Origin: Gemmobacter sp.
Lineage (GTDB): Bacteria > Pseudomonadota > Alphaproteobacteria > Rhodobacterales > Rhodobacteraceae
Assembly (NCBI GenBank): GCA_030656535.1
Contig: JAUSPL010000301.1
Span: 1-5,762 of the forward strand
Direction of reading: 5' to 3'
DNA: 5,762 nt
A program made the translations under genes and the position numbers. This document shows, piece by piece, positions 1 through 5,486 of this stretch; position 1 is the first letter of the stretch, and each line of letters opens with the position of its first letter. The notes under the pieces are model-generated. The model saw only the letters and a program-made list of their open reading frames with translations. It had not been told where the DNA came from and did no database searches.

Positions 1-25
1 GCAGACCCGATTTTGGTAGTGTCAT
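1..25 (-). CDS. Possible start of a divergent gene (partial, runs off left edge)
   Basis: Read leftwards from the ATG at 25-23, the frame is open to the window edge and encodes MTLPKSGL. An AGGA Shine-Dalgarno sequence lies at 36-33 with a 7-nt spacer. A -10-like hexamer TAGAAT (101-96) and an Fnr-type box at 124-137 lie upstream in the right geometry. Only eight codons are visible, so the product is not recognisable and the call rests on the promoter and ribosome-binding context. The frame also has an ATG at 46 with a weaker Shine-Dalgarno sequence. Another ATG at 97 lies upstream of the inferred transcript start and is unlikely. Confidence 0.27.
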
Positions 26-95
26 GCTCTGATCCTGTCGCGTCATGGCACCGGACCCGCGCAGGCCATCGGAAAATCCACACTGAATTCGGCTC

Positions 96-101
96 ATTCT
101 A
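96..101 (-). promoter_or_regulatory. -10 element of a leftward, Fnr-dependent class II promoter
   Basis: On the minus strand the hexamer reads TAGAAT, a 5 of 6 match to TATAAT. If it occupies -12 to -7, the transcript starts at the A opposite position 89, and the Fnr-type box at 124-137 is centred at -41.5. That is the standard class II position, in which the activator replaces a -35 element. The predicted 5' leader to the ATG at 25 is about 64 nt. This is a geometry-based inference. Confidence 0.4.
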
Positions 102-123
102 GCGCTGTGCCGCGTCCATCACG

Positions 124-137
124 TTGATCTGGATCAG
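124..137. promoter_or_regulatory. Fnr/FixK/FnrL-type binding box
   Basis: The sequence TTGATCTGGATCAG matches the Fnr-family consensus TTGAT-N4-ATCAA at 9 of 10 defined positions. Fnr, FnrL, FixK and Dnr proteins of alphaproteobacteria bind such boxes under low oxygen or in response to NO. The box is centred at 130.5. It sits at -41.5 for the leftward promoter with TAGAAT at 101-96. It could also act rightwards on the chaperone pair, because a transcript start at 172 would likewise place it at -41.5, but the -10 there (AATATC, 160-165) matches only 3 of 6 positions. The leftward gene is therefore the better target. Confidence 0.5.
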
Positions 138-229
138 TGACAGGCGAAAGTCGCCATGGAATATCTGCGGTGTCCCGCACAAGTGGGGGGCTACGAAAAC
201 CAGTGCACAAAAGAGCCGAGGCCGGAGTG

Positions 230-1183
230 ATGCCGATCGATCCTTACGAAACGCTTGGCCTGACCAAATCCGCGACGGCCGCCGAGATCAAGCAGGCGTA
301 CCGCAAGCTGGTGCGCAGCAGCCACCCGGACCTGAACCCCGATGACGCAAAGGCCGAGGAGCGGTTCAAGGCGATCAGCGCCGCCTATGATCTGCTGAAG
401 GATCCCGCAACCCGCGCCCGGTTTGATGCGGGCGAAATCGACGCCTCCGGGGCCGAACGCCCTCCGCGACAGTACTATCGCGACTTTGCCGAAGCGCCGG
501 GCAATGCCTACCAACAACAACGCGGGTTTCGCTCGCCCTTCGGGGCTGAGGTCGATCCCGCCGATATCTTTGCCGAAATCCTGCGCCAGCGGGGCGGCCC
601 TGCCCAGGGATTTTCGGGGCAAGGCTTTCAAGCGACGGGTGGCGACGTCCGCTATGCGCTTGAAGTGCCGTTTCTGGATGCCGCGCGCGGGGCCGAGATG
701 CGCCTGACGCTTGGGACTGGCGGCGATGTCGCGGTCAGGATTCCGCCGGGTGCGCAGGACGGCCAGACCCTTCGGCTGCGTGGCAAGGGCAGCCCCGGCC
801 ACGGCGGCGCAGCACCGGGTGATGCGTTGATCACCCTGACGATCCGCCCGCACGCGGTATTCCAGCGCGAGGGCGACGACATCTTGGTGATCCTGCCCAT
901 CACGATCGACGAGGCAGTCCTGGGCGGCAAAGTCACCGCCCCAACGATCACCGGCCCCGTCAGCCTGACGATCCCGCCCGGCGCCAGTTCGGGACGTGTC
1001 TTGCGCCTGCGCGGGCGCGGGGTTTCACGGTCGGGCAAGGCTGGCATGGGCGACCAGCTGGTTGAACTTCGTATCGTGGCCCCCCCCGAGATCGACACCC
1101 CCCTGCGAGAGTTCCTGACCAAGTGGCGCAAGGAACACCCCCACGACCCACGCATAGACATGCTGAACGAGGCCGCGTCATGA
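230..1183 (+). CDS. cbpA: CbpA-type (class B) DnaJ co-chaperone
   Basis: This 317-aa J-domain protein would stimulate the ATPase of DnaK/Hsp70 and deliver unfolded clients to it in the cytoplasm. The J domain covers about residues 5-66, with the invariant HPD at 32-34 and the helix IV sequence AAYDLLKDP near 51-59. A Gly/Phe/Gln-rich linker follows (about 67-135). There is no CxxCxGxG zinc finger, which makes it class B. Two C-terminal substrate-binding domains follow (about 138-208 and 211-288), each with the typical IPPGAxxGxxLRLRGxG strand-turn. The ATG at 230 was chosen because the J domain begins immediately after it. A GTG at 227 is an alternative, and the in-frame ATG at 137 would add 31 unrelated residues. 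The Shine-Dalgarno sequence is weak (GAG at 218-220). The stop overlaps the CbpM-type gene by 4 bp, so the two are probably translationally coupled. The assignment as CbpA rather than a generic DnaJ homologue rests on domain layout and this neighbour. Confidence 0.9.
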   Translation: MPIDPYETLGLTKSATAAEIKQAYRKLVRSSHPDLNPDDAKAEERFKAISAAYDLLKDPATRARFDAGEIDASGAERPPRQYYRDFAEAPGNAYQQQRGFRSPFGAEVDPADIFAEILRQRGGPAQGFSGQGFQATGGDVRYALEVPFLDAARGAEMRLTLGTGGDVAVRIPPGAQDGQTLRLRGKGSPGHGGAAPGDALITLTIRPHAVFQREGDDILVILPITIDEAVLGGKVTAPTITGPVSLTIPPGASSGRVLRLRGRGVSRSGKAGMGDQLVELRIVAPPEIDTPLREFLTKWRKEHPHDPRIDMLNEAAS

Positions 1184-1515
1184 CTGACCCCTTCTCGGAA
1201 CACGAGACCATTGCGGCGATCCCCGGCCTGACCCGCAGCCGACTTGTCGCCTTTGTCGCCGCAGAGGTGGTCATCCCGTTGCATACGGATCAGGGGCCGG
1301 TTTTTCGCCAGATCGACATCGCGCGGCTGCGTCTTTTGTGCGAGCTGTCGGACGACCTTGATCTGGACGAAGCCACGCTTGGTATTGTGATCTCGCTGAT
1401 CGACCAGTTGCACGAAGCGCGCAGCGCCTTGCGTGCGGTTGCAAGCGCGCTTGCCGCGGAACCGGCTGATCTGCGTGCGCGCATCGGGGCGGCGTTGCTG
1501 CAATCGCGGCACTGA
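1180..1515 (+). CDS. cbpM: CbpM-type chaperone modulator (MerR-like fold)
   Basis: This is a small 111-aa protein whose ATG overlaps the cbpA-type stop as ATGA. It resembles CbpM, which in E. coli binds the J domain of CbpA and blocks its action on DnaK. An N-terminal MerR-like winged-helix part covers about residues 8-60, with an IPGLTRSRLVAFVAAEVVIP helix-turn-helix-like stretch and then an FRQIDIARLRLLCELSDDL segment. A conserved-looking amphipathic region (DLDEATLGIVISLIDQLHEARSAL, about 61-84) precedes an alanine-rich helical tail. Length and position directly behind a CbpA-type gene fit the family. It is probably not a DNA-binding regulator, although the fold is shared with MerR proteins. 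The start is fixed by the overlap. The ATG at 1123 in the same frame lies inside the upstream gene and would add 19 residues. Confidence 0.85.
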   Translation: MTDPFSEHETIAAIPGLTRSRLVAFVAAEVVIPLHTDQGPVFRQIDIARLRLLCELSDDLDLDEATLGIVISLIDQLHEARSALRAVASALAAEPADLRARIGAALLQSRH

Positions 1516-1888
1516 GGGACGGCCCCGGCCAATCGGCGCGCGTTCAAAGCCGCCGTGCCTTAGGGCGTCCTGTTTGTCTGACGGCGTGCGCGCAGGGGGG
1601 CGCAACGCCCCAGCGTCATCATCTTGCGCGCGCTGCGTTTCGCATCAGGTCCTGCAGGTCAAGGATGGCGCACGTCGTCGGCATCAATTGGTACACTGGC
1701 CACGCTCACCCAGAAGGCCGCAACACCTGCGACTACCGTCCTTCAGGTCGACTTTTGCCTGGCGCGGTCGCGTTCCTGCCAGATCCGTCAGCCCCGCAGA
1801 TTGCGATGACCCCCTGACCAAGGGGTTGCCCGGGACCCGGCCGAACGTTGTTGCCGGGGGCTTGGGACAAAACCGGAGTTTCGATCCG
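1516..1888. other. Intergenic stretch without a convincing gene
   Basis: After the cbpM-type stop there are about 370 bp of GC-rich sequence in which no frame on either strand shows a recognisable domain, signal peptide or good Shine-Dalgarno/start combination. Small hairpins occur at 1597-1611 (six GC-rich pairs), 1811-1825 (CCCCT/AGGGG, 5-nt loop) and 1836-1858 (CCCGGC/GCCGGG). None is followed by a T-tract, so no canonical intrinsic terminator can be assigned. A 50-codon open frame at 1665-1817 is possible but unsupported. No tRNA or known RNA fold was recognised. The stretch may be a decayed gene or simply spacer. Confidence 0.5.
1597..1611 (+). terminator. GC-rich hairpin after the chaperone pair, possible weak terminator
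   Basis: GGGGCG (1597-1602) pairs perfectly with CGCCCC (1606-1611) around a CAA loop. It lies 82 bp past the cbpM-type stop codon. The following bases are not T-rich, so it is at best a non-canonical terminator or a 3'-end-stabilising hairpin. Confidence 0.2.
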
Positions 1889-1921
1889 GCAAGTTCATCT
1901 GATTTTTAGATATGCAAGTTC
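1889..1921 (+). repeat. Direct repeat GCAAGTTC upstream of the P450 operon
   Basis: The 8-mer GCAAGTTC occurs at 1889-1896 and again at 1914-1921, 25 bp apart start to start. The intervening bases include a small inverted repeat, ATCT (1897-1900) / AGAT (1908-1911). The repeats lie at the left end of the AT-rich island just upstream of the 1922-1944 palindrome, and could be half-sites for a transcription factor controlling the operon. Chance occurrence of a single 8-mer pair is not excluded. Confidence 0.35.
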
Positions 1922-1944
1922 GGTTTATTGAATTTGACTATACC
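1922..1944. promoter_or_regulatory. Imperfect palindrome, candidate operator of the P450 operon
   Basis: This 23-bp AT-rich element begins GGTTTATTGAA and ends TTTGACTATACC. Eight of its eleven opposed positions are complementary, including the outer GGT/ACC and TA/TA pairs and the inner AA/TT pairs. It overlaps the best -35-like hexamer (TTGACT, 1934-1939), which would suit a repressor of the TetR, GntR or similar type. No regulator gene lies in the window. Confidence 0.35.
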
Positions 1945-1976
1945 TTGCGGCGCGCGAAAGATTGGCTCGAATTTGA
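1930..1976 (+). repeat. Direct repeat GAATTTGA in the operon control region
   Basis: GAATTTGA is found at 1930-1937, inside the palindrome, and again at 1969-1976, 39 bp downstream. The copies flank the inferred core promoter, so the second could be an auxiliary binding half-site. Both lie in an AT-rich island that contrasts with the GC-rich surroundings. Confidence 0.3.
1934..1962 (+). promoter_or_regulatory. Tentative promoter of the P450/SDR/ThuA operon
   Basis: TTGACT at 1934-1939 matches the -35 consensus at 5 of 6 positions. With a 17-bp spacer the -10 would be AAAGAT (1957-1962), only 3 of 6. The transcript would start near 1970, upstream of the Shine-Dalgarno sequence at 1993-1999. 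Placement in the AT-rich island before a tightly spaced operon makes a promoter here likely, but the exact hexamers are uncertain. Confidence 0.25.
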
Positions 1977-2006
1977 TCGTCACATCGGCTCTGGGAGGAA
2001 GCTTTG

Positions 2007-2024
2007 ATGACGATGCCACGCTGA
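2007..2024 (+). CDS. Five-codon leader ORF (MTMPR) with strong Shine-Dalgarno sequence
   Basis: GGGAGGA (1993-1999) lies 7 nt ahead of an ATG that opens a frame of only five codons, Met-Thr-Met-Pro-Arg, ending in TGA at 2022-2024. The Shine-Dalgarno sequence is as good as that of the P450 gene. The mini-ORF is in the same frame as the P450 start at 2100, and no other stop lies between them. It may be a leader peptide coupling translation to a downstream stem-loop. It may instead be the true P450 start interrupted by a nonsense codon. It could also be chance. Confidence 0.3.
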   Translation: MTMPR

Positions 2025-2034
2025 CACGGTCAGC
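2020..2034 (+). promoter_or_regulatory. Stem-loop over the leader ORF stop codon
   Basis: GCTGAC (2020-2025) and GTCAGC (2029-2034) form a perfect six-pair stem with an ACG loop, and the left arm contains the TGA of the mini-ORF. A second self-complementary stretch, CCCGCGCGGG (2037-2046), follows directly. In RNA these could fold and influence ribosome passage or access to the P450 Shine-Dalgarno sequence at 2088-2094. No T-tract follows, so simple intrinsic attenuation is not supported. Confidence 0.3.
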
Positions 2035-2099
2035 CCCCCGCGCGGGAGAATGCGCATTTCACAACAGCCCCGATCCAGCCGCGCGCCGGAGGAGACCCA

Positions 2100-3281
2100 A
2101 TGTCTGACCGCATCGTAACCGACTATCAGGAAATCACCCGTGTTTTGGCAGATCGCGGGATGCGGCAGGCCCTTTATGACGAGGGCGGGGTTGTGATGGA
2201 CGATGTGCTGCTGACGTTGCACGGGGATGAGCACCGCAAGCGGCGCCTGCTGGAATTTTCGATCCTGCGCAAAGAGTATTTCGCGTATTACGAGGCAAAC
2301 GTCTTTCCTCCGGCGCTGGATCAGGTGCTGATTCCGCTGTCGTCAGGCGGAGGGATGGACCTTACCGATTTCGGATATCGCGTGACCATCAACCTGACGG
2401 CGGATTTTGCCGGGATTGATCGGCCCTTGAAAACCGCCGCCGAAACCGACCGCCTGCTGCATCTGGTCAAGACCTTCAGCGAAGGTGCGACCTTGGTGCA
2501 TTCCACCCGCGACAAAGAGGCGGTCCGGACCGAAGTGCGCGCCGCACTCGAGGATCTGCGGGTCAACTTTCTGGCGACGTCCATAGAACGGCGCAAGGCC
2601 GAACTTGCAGCCGGTGGGAATGACTTGCCGCGAGACATTCTGACCTTGCTTCTGCGCGATCAGGAAAAGCTTGGACTGACCGATGAGGTCATCTTGCGCG
2701 AGATGGCATTTTTTCTGCAGGCGGGATCGCACAGCACCGCCAATTCTACCGTGCATGCCCTGCATGAAATCTTCACGCACTTTCCGAACCTCGCTGCGCG
2801 GCAGGACCTGAGACGCGACAGGATTCTGGTACAGCGCTGCGTGCATGAAAGCTTTCGTCTGCATCCGGCCAGCCCGGTGGCCTGGCGTCGCCCCGAGGGA
2901 AGCTGCCCGATGTCAGGCGAAGGGCGGGTGGTTCTGGACTTTGCAGCGGCGAACCGACAGCCGTCGATTTTCGGCGATACGGCCGATCAATTCGACCCCT
3001 CGCGCACGCGGCCTGCAAATGTCGCGGCTTGGGGGCTGACCTTCGGCTTTGGCACTCACATGTGTCTGGGCCGCGACCTGGATGGCGGACTTGCCCCCAC
3101 GGCAGAGACCGACCCGGCAACCCATCAATATGGCATTGTCGCCAAACTGGTCCAGACCCTGTTGAGTTGTGACGTCCAGCCCGACCCGAAGCACCCGCCC
3201 GTGCTGGACGCCAACACGTCCCGCAAGAATTTCTCGTCCTATCCGGTGACGATGACCCCGTACAAAGGAAACAATGCATGA
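2100..3281 (+). CDS. Cytochrome P450 with atypical I-helix (AGSHST)
   Basis: This 393-aa soluble bacterial P450 would be a heme-thiolate monooxygenase that inserts oxygen into a C-H bond, using electrons from a ferredoxin system not seen here. A C-helix segment HGDEHRKRR lies at 41-49. The I-helix oxygen-activation motif is AGSHST (208-213), where most family members have AGxDTT or AGxETT. EXXR is at 250-253, an FDPSR segment at 299-303, and the heme loop FGFGTHMCLG at 315-324 with ligand Cys322. The segment after the heme loop (about 326-345) carries a loop-like insertion rich in Gly, Pro and Thr where the L helix usually runs directly. The start at 2100 has a strong GGAGGAG (2088-2094), and the paralog at 5522 starts at the same relative point. 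Both lack the ~40-60 N-terminal residues common in other P450s. No membrane anchor is visible. The 3' end overlaps the SDR gene by 4 bp. Confidence 0.93.
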   Translation: MSDRIVTDYQEITRVLADRGMRQALYDEGGVVMDDVLLTLHGDEHRKRRLLEFSILRKEYFAYYEANVFPPALDQVLIPLSSGGGMDLTDFGYRVTINLTADFAGIDRPLKTAAETDRLLHLVKTFSEGATLVHSTRDKEAVRTEVRAALEDLRVNFLATSIERRKAELAAGGNDLPRDILTLLLRDQEKLGLTDEVILREMAFFLQAGSHSTANSTVHALHEIFTHFPNLAARQDLRRDRILVQRCVHESFRLHPASPVAWRRPEGSCPMSGEGRVVLDFAAANRQPSIFGDTADQFDPSRTRPANVAAWGLTFGFGTHMCLGRDLDGGLAPTAETDPATHQYGIVAKLVQTLLSCDVQPDPKHPPVLDANTSRKNFSSYPVTMTPYKGNNA

Positions 3282-4018
3282 AATCCATCATCGTGACGGG
3301 CGGTGCGGCGGGCATCGGTGCCGCCATCTGTGCTCGTTTTGCCGCCGGTGGGTTCCGGGTCGGGGTTCTGGACATGTCCCGCGAGGGAGCCGAGAAGACG
3401 GCCGCCCTGCTGCCCGGGGCCATGGCGCTGCAGGCTGACGTGACGGATCGCGCGTCCGTCGAGGCCGCATTTGCGGCCTTTGGCGACACGCCCGATGTTT
3501 TGATCAACAATGCGGGGATCGCGACCTTCGGTCCGCTGCTGGATCAAGAGCCAGCGGCATTCGCGCGTGTGACGCAGGTCAACCTGATCGGAACCTATAC
3601 CTGCGCTTGGATCGCAGCAAAGGGCATGGTCGCGCGCGGAAGCGGCATCATCATCAACATGACATCCATCAACGCGGTCACGCCGGGGCCGGGTTCGGGC
3701 GCCTATCCGGCAACAAAGGCCGGGGTTGGCAAACTGACCGAGCAGATGGCGATCGAGTGGGGCGAACACGGGCTTCGCGTCAACTGCATAGCGCCCGGTT
3801 TCATCGACGGTGGCATGTCGGCCCCCTTTTACGCGGACGCAAAAGTTCGGGCGCTGCGGGGCGGGGCGGTGCCGACGGGTCGCCTTGGCACGGTTGAGGA
3901 TATCGCAGAGGCGGCATGGTTTCTGGCCTCGGATAACGCGTCCTACATCAGTGGTCATCAGCTTGTTGTCGACGGCGCGGTCTGCCACAGCCTTCTTCGT
4001 GCATTGCCGAGGGAATGA
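3278..4018 (+). CDS. SDR-family oxidoreductase, NAD-type signature
   Basis: This 246-aa classical short-chain dehydrogenase/reductase would interconvert an alcohol and a ketone. The Rossmann motif TGGAAGIG is at 7-14. Asp32 at the end of beta-2 (VLDMS) favours NAD(H). NNAG is at 77-80. The catalytic tetrad is complete: Asn102 (VNLIGT), Ser130 (MTSIN), Tyr143 and Lys147 in YPATK. The C-terminal SGHQLVVDG is typical, followed by a short tail. The ATG overlaps the P450 stop (ATGA) and is preceded by AGGAAA (3266-3271). A likely role is oxidation of the alcohol made by the P450 to a ketone, inferred from gene order and cofactor signature. Members of this family are often annotated FabG-like or glucose 1-dehydrogenase-like, but fatty-acid synthesis is unlikely in this context. 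Confidence 0.93.
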   Translation: MKSIIVTGGAAGIGAAICARFAAGGFRVGVLDMSREGAEKTAALLPGAMALQADVTDRASVEAAFAAFGDTPDVLINNAGIATFGPLLDQEPAAFARVTQVNLIGTYTCAWIAAKGMVARGSGIIINMTSINAVTPGPGSGAYPATKAGVGKLTEQMAIEWGEHGLRVNCIAPGFIDGGMSAPFYADAKVRALRGGAVPTGRLGTVEDIAEAAWFLASDNASYISGHQLVVDGAVCHSLLRALPRE

Positions 4019-4019
4019 C

Positions 4020-4721
4020 GTGGCACAGGTGCTGATCCTTTCGGGGGGTATATATCACGACTTTCCGGCGCTTTCGCAGCAGTTGGCAGGGCAACTTGCT
4101 GACGTCGGCTGTGGGGTGCAAGTCGTCACGCATCCGGCCGATTGTGCGACGGCGCTGGATCGCGATCAGCCACAGGTGCTGGTTGTGCAGGCTTTGCATT
4201 GGCAAATGCTGGGAAACCCGAAGTACGAACCGTTCCGCAAGGAATGGGCTTACACGGTCGGCGACGACCTGAAGCGCGCTGTTCTTGCCCATGTCGCCCG
4301 TGGTGGGGGCATCGTGGCATTGCATACGGGCTGTATCTGCTTTGCCGATTGGCCGGACTGGCAGCGGCTGTTGGGTGGCGGTTGGGTTTGGGGACAGTCC
4401 TTTCATGCCGCCGATCTGGAACAGATTGTCGTGGCGCCTGCGCTGGATCATCCGGTGACGTCGGGGGTGGCTGGATACAGTCTTCACGACGAACTGTATC
4501 GTGATTTGGTCATTGATCCTGCGGTCACTGTTCTGGCAGTGGGACGGACGCCCGAAGGGGCTGGCGCACCCGTTGCGTGGGTCCGGCAAGAGGGACGCGC
4601 GCGGATCGCCACTCTGACGCTGGGCCATGATGTTGCGGGATGCGCCGTGGCGGGGCAGGCGAAGATGACAAGACAAGCCGTTCTGTGGGCGGCACAACAA
4701 CAAGAGGGCCAAGCCATATGA
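4020..4721 (+). CDS. ThuA-like domain protein
   Basis: This 233-aa protein matches the ThuA-like family, which has a class I glutamine-amidotransferase-like fold and was named for trehalose utilisation in rhizobia. Visible family features are the N-terminal LILSGGIYHDF (5-15), GGGIVALHTGC (95-105), the HDELY segment (156-160) and the C-terminal IATLTLGHD (196-204). The family has no agreed reaction and is usually found with sugar- or cyclitol-oxidising dehydrogenases. Cys105 follows the LHTG turn but should not be assumed to be an amidotransferase nucleophile. The GTG at 4020 is chosen as start: it lies one base after the SDR stop and has GAGGGA at 4009-4014. No ATG is available at the right place in frame. 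The gene sits inside the operon between two SDRs and ends in a 4-bp overlap with the second, so it probably acts on an intermediate of the same pathway. Confidence 0.88.
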   Translation: MAQVLILSGGIYHDFPALSQQLAGQLADVGCGVQVVTHPADCATALDRDQPQVLVVQALHWQMLGNPKYEPFRKEWAYTVGDDLKRAVLAHVARGGGIVALHTGCICFADWPDWQRLLGGGWVWGQSFHAADLEQIVVAPALDHPVTSGVAGYSLHDELYRDLVIDPAVTVLAVGRTPEGAGAPVAWVRQEGRARIATLTLGHDVAGCAVAGQAKMTRQAVLWAAQQQEGQAI

Positions 4722-5479
4722 AATCGATGCAAGGCATGTCTGTGCTGATAACGGGTGGCGGATCGGGGATTGGTGCCGGAACGGCGCGATACTTTGCGCG
4801 CCACGGAGCCTTGGTCACGATCTGCGGACGGCGCGCCGACAAGTTGCAGGCAGTGGCCGCCGAAATCGGGCCTGCGTGCCTGGCTGTCGTCGGTGACATC
4901 ACCAGCGACAGTGATTGCAGCCGCATCGTGGACGAGGCCGTGGCCCATGGTGGCGGACTGGGCGCATTGATCAACAACGCGGGCAACATGATGCGGGGGC
5001 CAATCACCGACATGACGCGCGGCGCCCTGCTGGACGTGTTTGATACCAATGTCGTATCGGCCATGATCCTGACCGGCCTGGCTGTTCCACATCTGGAAAA
5101 GACCGAAGGCGCCGTGATCTTTACCGGCTCGGTCCATACCCGTCGTGCCTATCCCGGTGCGTCCCCCTATGCGGCGACAAAAGGCGCGGTTGAAGTGCTG
5201 GCCCGGGTTCTGGCCGCCGAACTTGGGCCAAAGAAAATCCGCGTGAACTGTGTCCTGCCGGGTGCGGTATCGACCGAGCTGAACATTCGGGCCGGAATTG
5301 TAACCGCAGAACAGCAGGTTGTCCGGATGAAGGCGTTGGAGGATTCGCACGCGCTGGGCCGGATCGGCACCGAAGAGGAACTGGCCGAGGCCATAGCACA
5401 TCTTGTCTGTGCCGAATGGACGACTGGCGCATCGCTGGTTGTCGACGGTGGGCTGGCGCTGGGCATATCGAATTTCTGA
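4718..5479 (+). CDS. SDR-family oxidoreductase, NADP-type signature
   Basis: This 253-aa classical SDR is clearly distinct from the first SDR of the operon. TGGGSGIG is at 12-19. The beta-2 end reads ICGRRADKL with Arg38-Arg39 and no acidic residue, which favours NADP(H). NNAG is at 86-89. The catalytic residues are Asn111 (TNVVS), Ser138 (TGSVH), Tyr151 and Lys155 in YAATK. The C-terminal part is GASLVVDGGLALG. The ATG at 4718 overlaps the ThuA-like stop (ATGA) and has GAGGG at 4704-4708. An in-frame ATG at 4640 lies inside the upstream gene and is unlikely. The role is probably reduction of a carbonyl or oxidation of a second alcohol in the pathway. The cofactor difference from the first SDR suggests a different step or direction. 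Confidence 0.92.
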   Translation: MKSMQGMSVLITGGGSGIGAGTARYFARHGALVTICGRRADKLQAVAAEIGPACLAVVGDITSDSDCSRIVDEAVAHGGGLGALINNAGNMMRGPITDMTRGALLDVFDTNVVSAMILTGLAVPHLEKTEGAVIFTGSVHTRRAYPGASPYAATKGAVEVLARVLAAELGPKKIRVNCVLPGAVSTELNIRAGIVTAEQQVVRMKALEDSHALGRIGTEEELAEAIAHLVCAEWTTGASLVVDGGLALGISNF

Positions 5480-5486
5480 TGACAAC

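Noticed and set aside
137..229. Upstream extension of the DnaJ-type protein from the ATG at 137
   Set aside because: The 31 extra residues resemble no J-domain protein and would overlap the Fnr-type box at 124-137. The J domain begins right after the ATG at 230.
652..1605. Long open frame (317 codons) on the minus strand
   Set aside because: It lies opposite the CbpA/CbpM pair, is rich in Arg, Pro and Ser as expected of an antisense frame in GC-rich DNA, and shows no domain. The + strand genes have clear family motifs.
1811..1858. Two adjacent small hairpins as an intrinsic terminator
   Set aside because: The stems (CCCCT/AGGGG and CCCGGC/GCCGGG) are short, have 5- to 11-nt loops and are not followed by a T-tract on either strand.
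1433..1909. 158-codon + strand frame from inside cbpM into the intergenic region
   Set aside because: It starts within the cbpM-type gene in another frame, has no Shine-Dalgarno sequence and no recognisable domain, and is Arg/Ser/Pro-rich like random GC-rich translation.
2022..2024. TGA read as selenocysteine to join the leader ORF with the P450
   Set aside because: P450s are not known as selenoproteins, no SECIS-like context was recognised, and the paralogous P450 starts at the position equivalent to 2100. A nonsense codon or an independent leader are simpler explanations.
1516..2099. Possible insertion sequence, tRNA, riboswitch or CRISPR array in the long gap
   Set aside because: No terminal inverted repeats with a transposase frame, no cloverleaf with a T-loop sequence, no known riboswitch core and no regularly spaced repeats were found. 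Only short repeat pairs are present.
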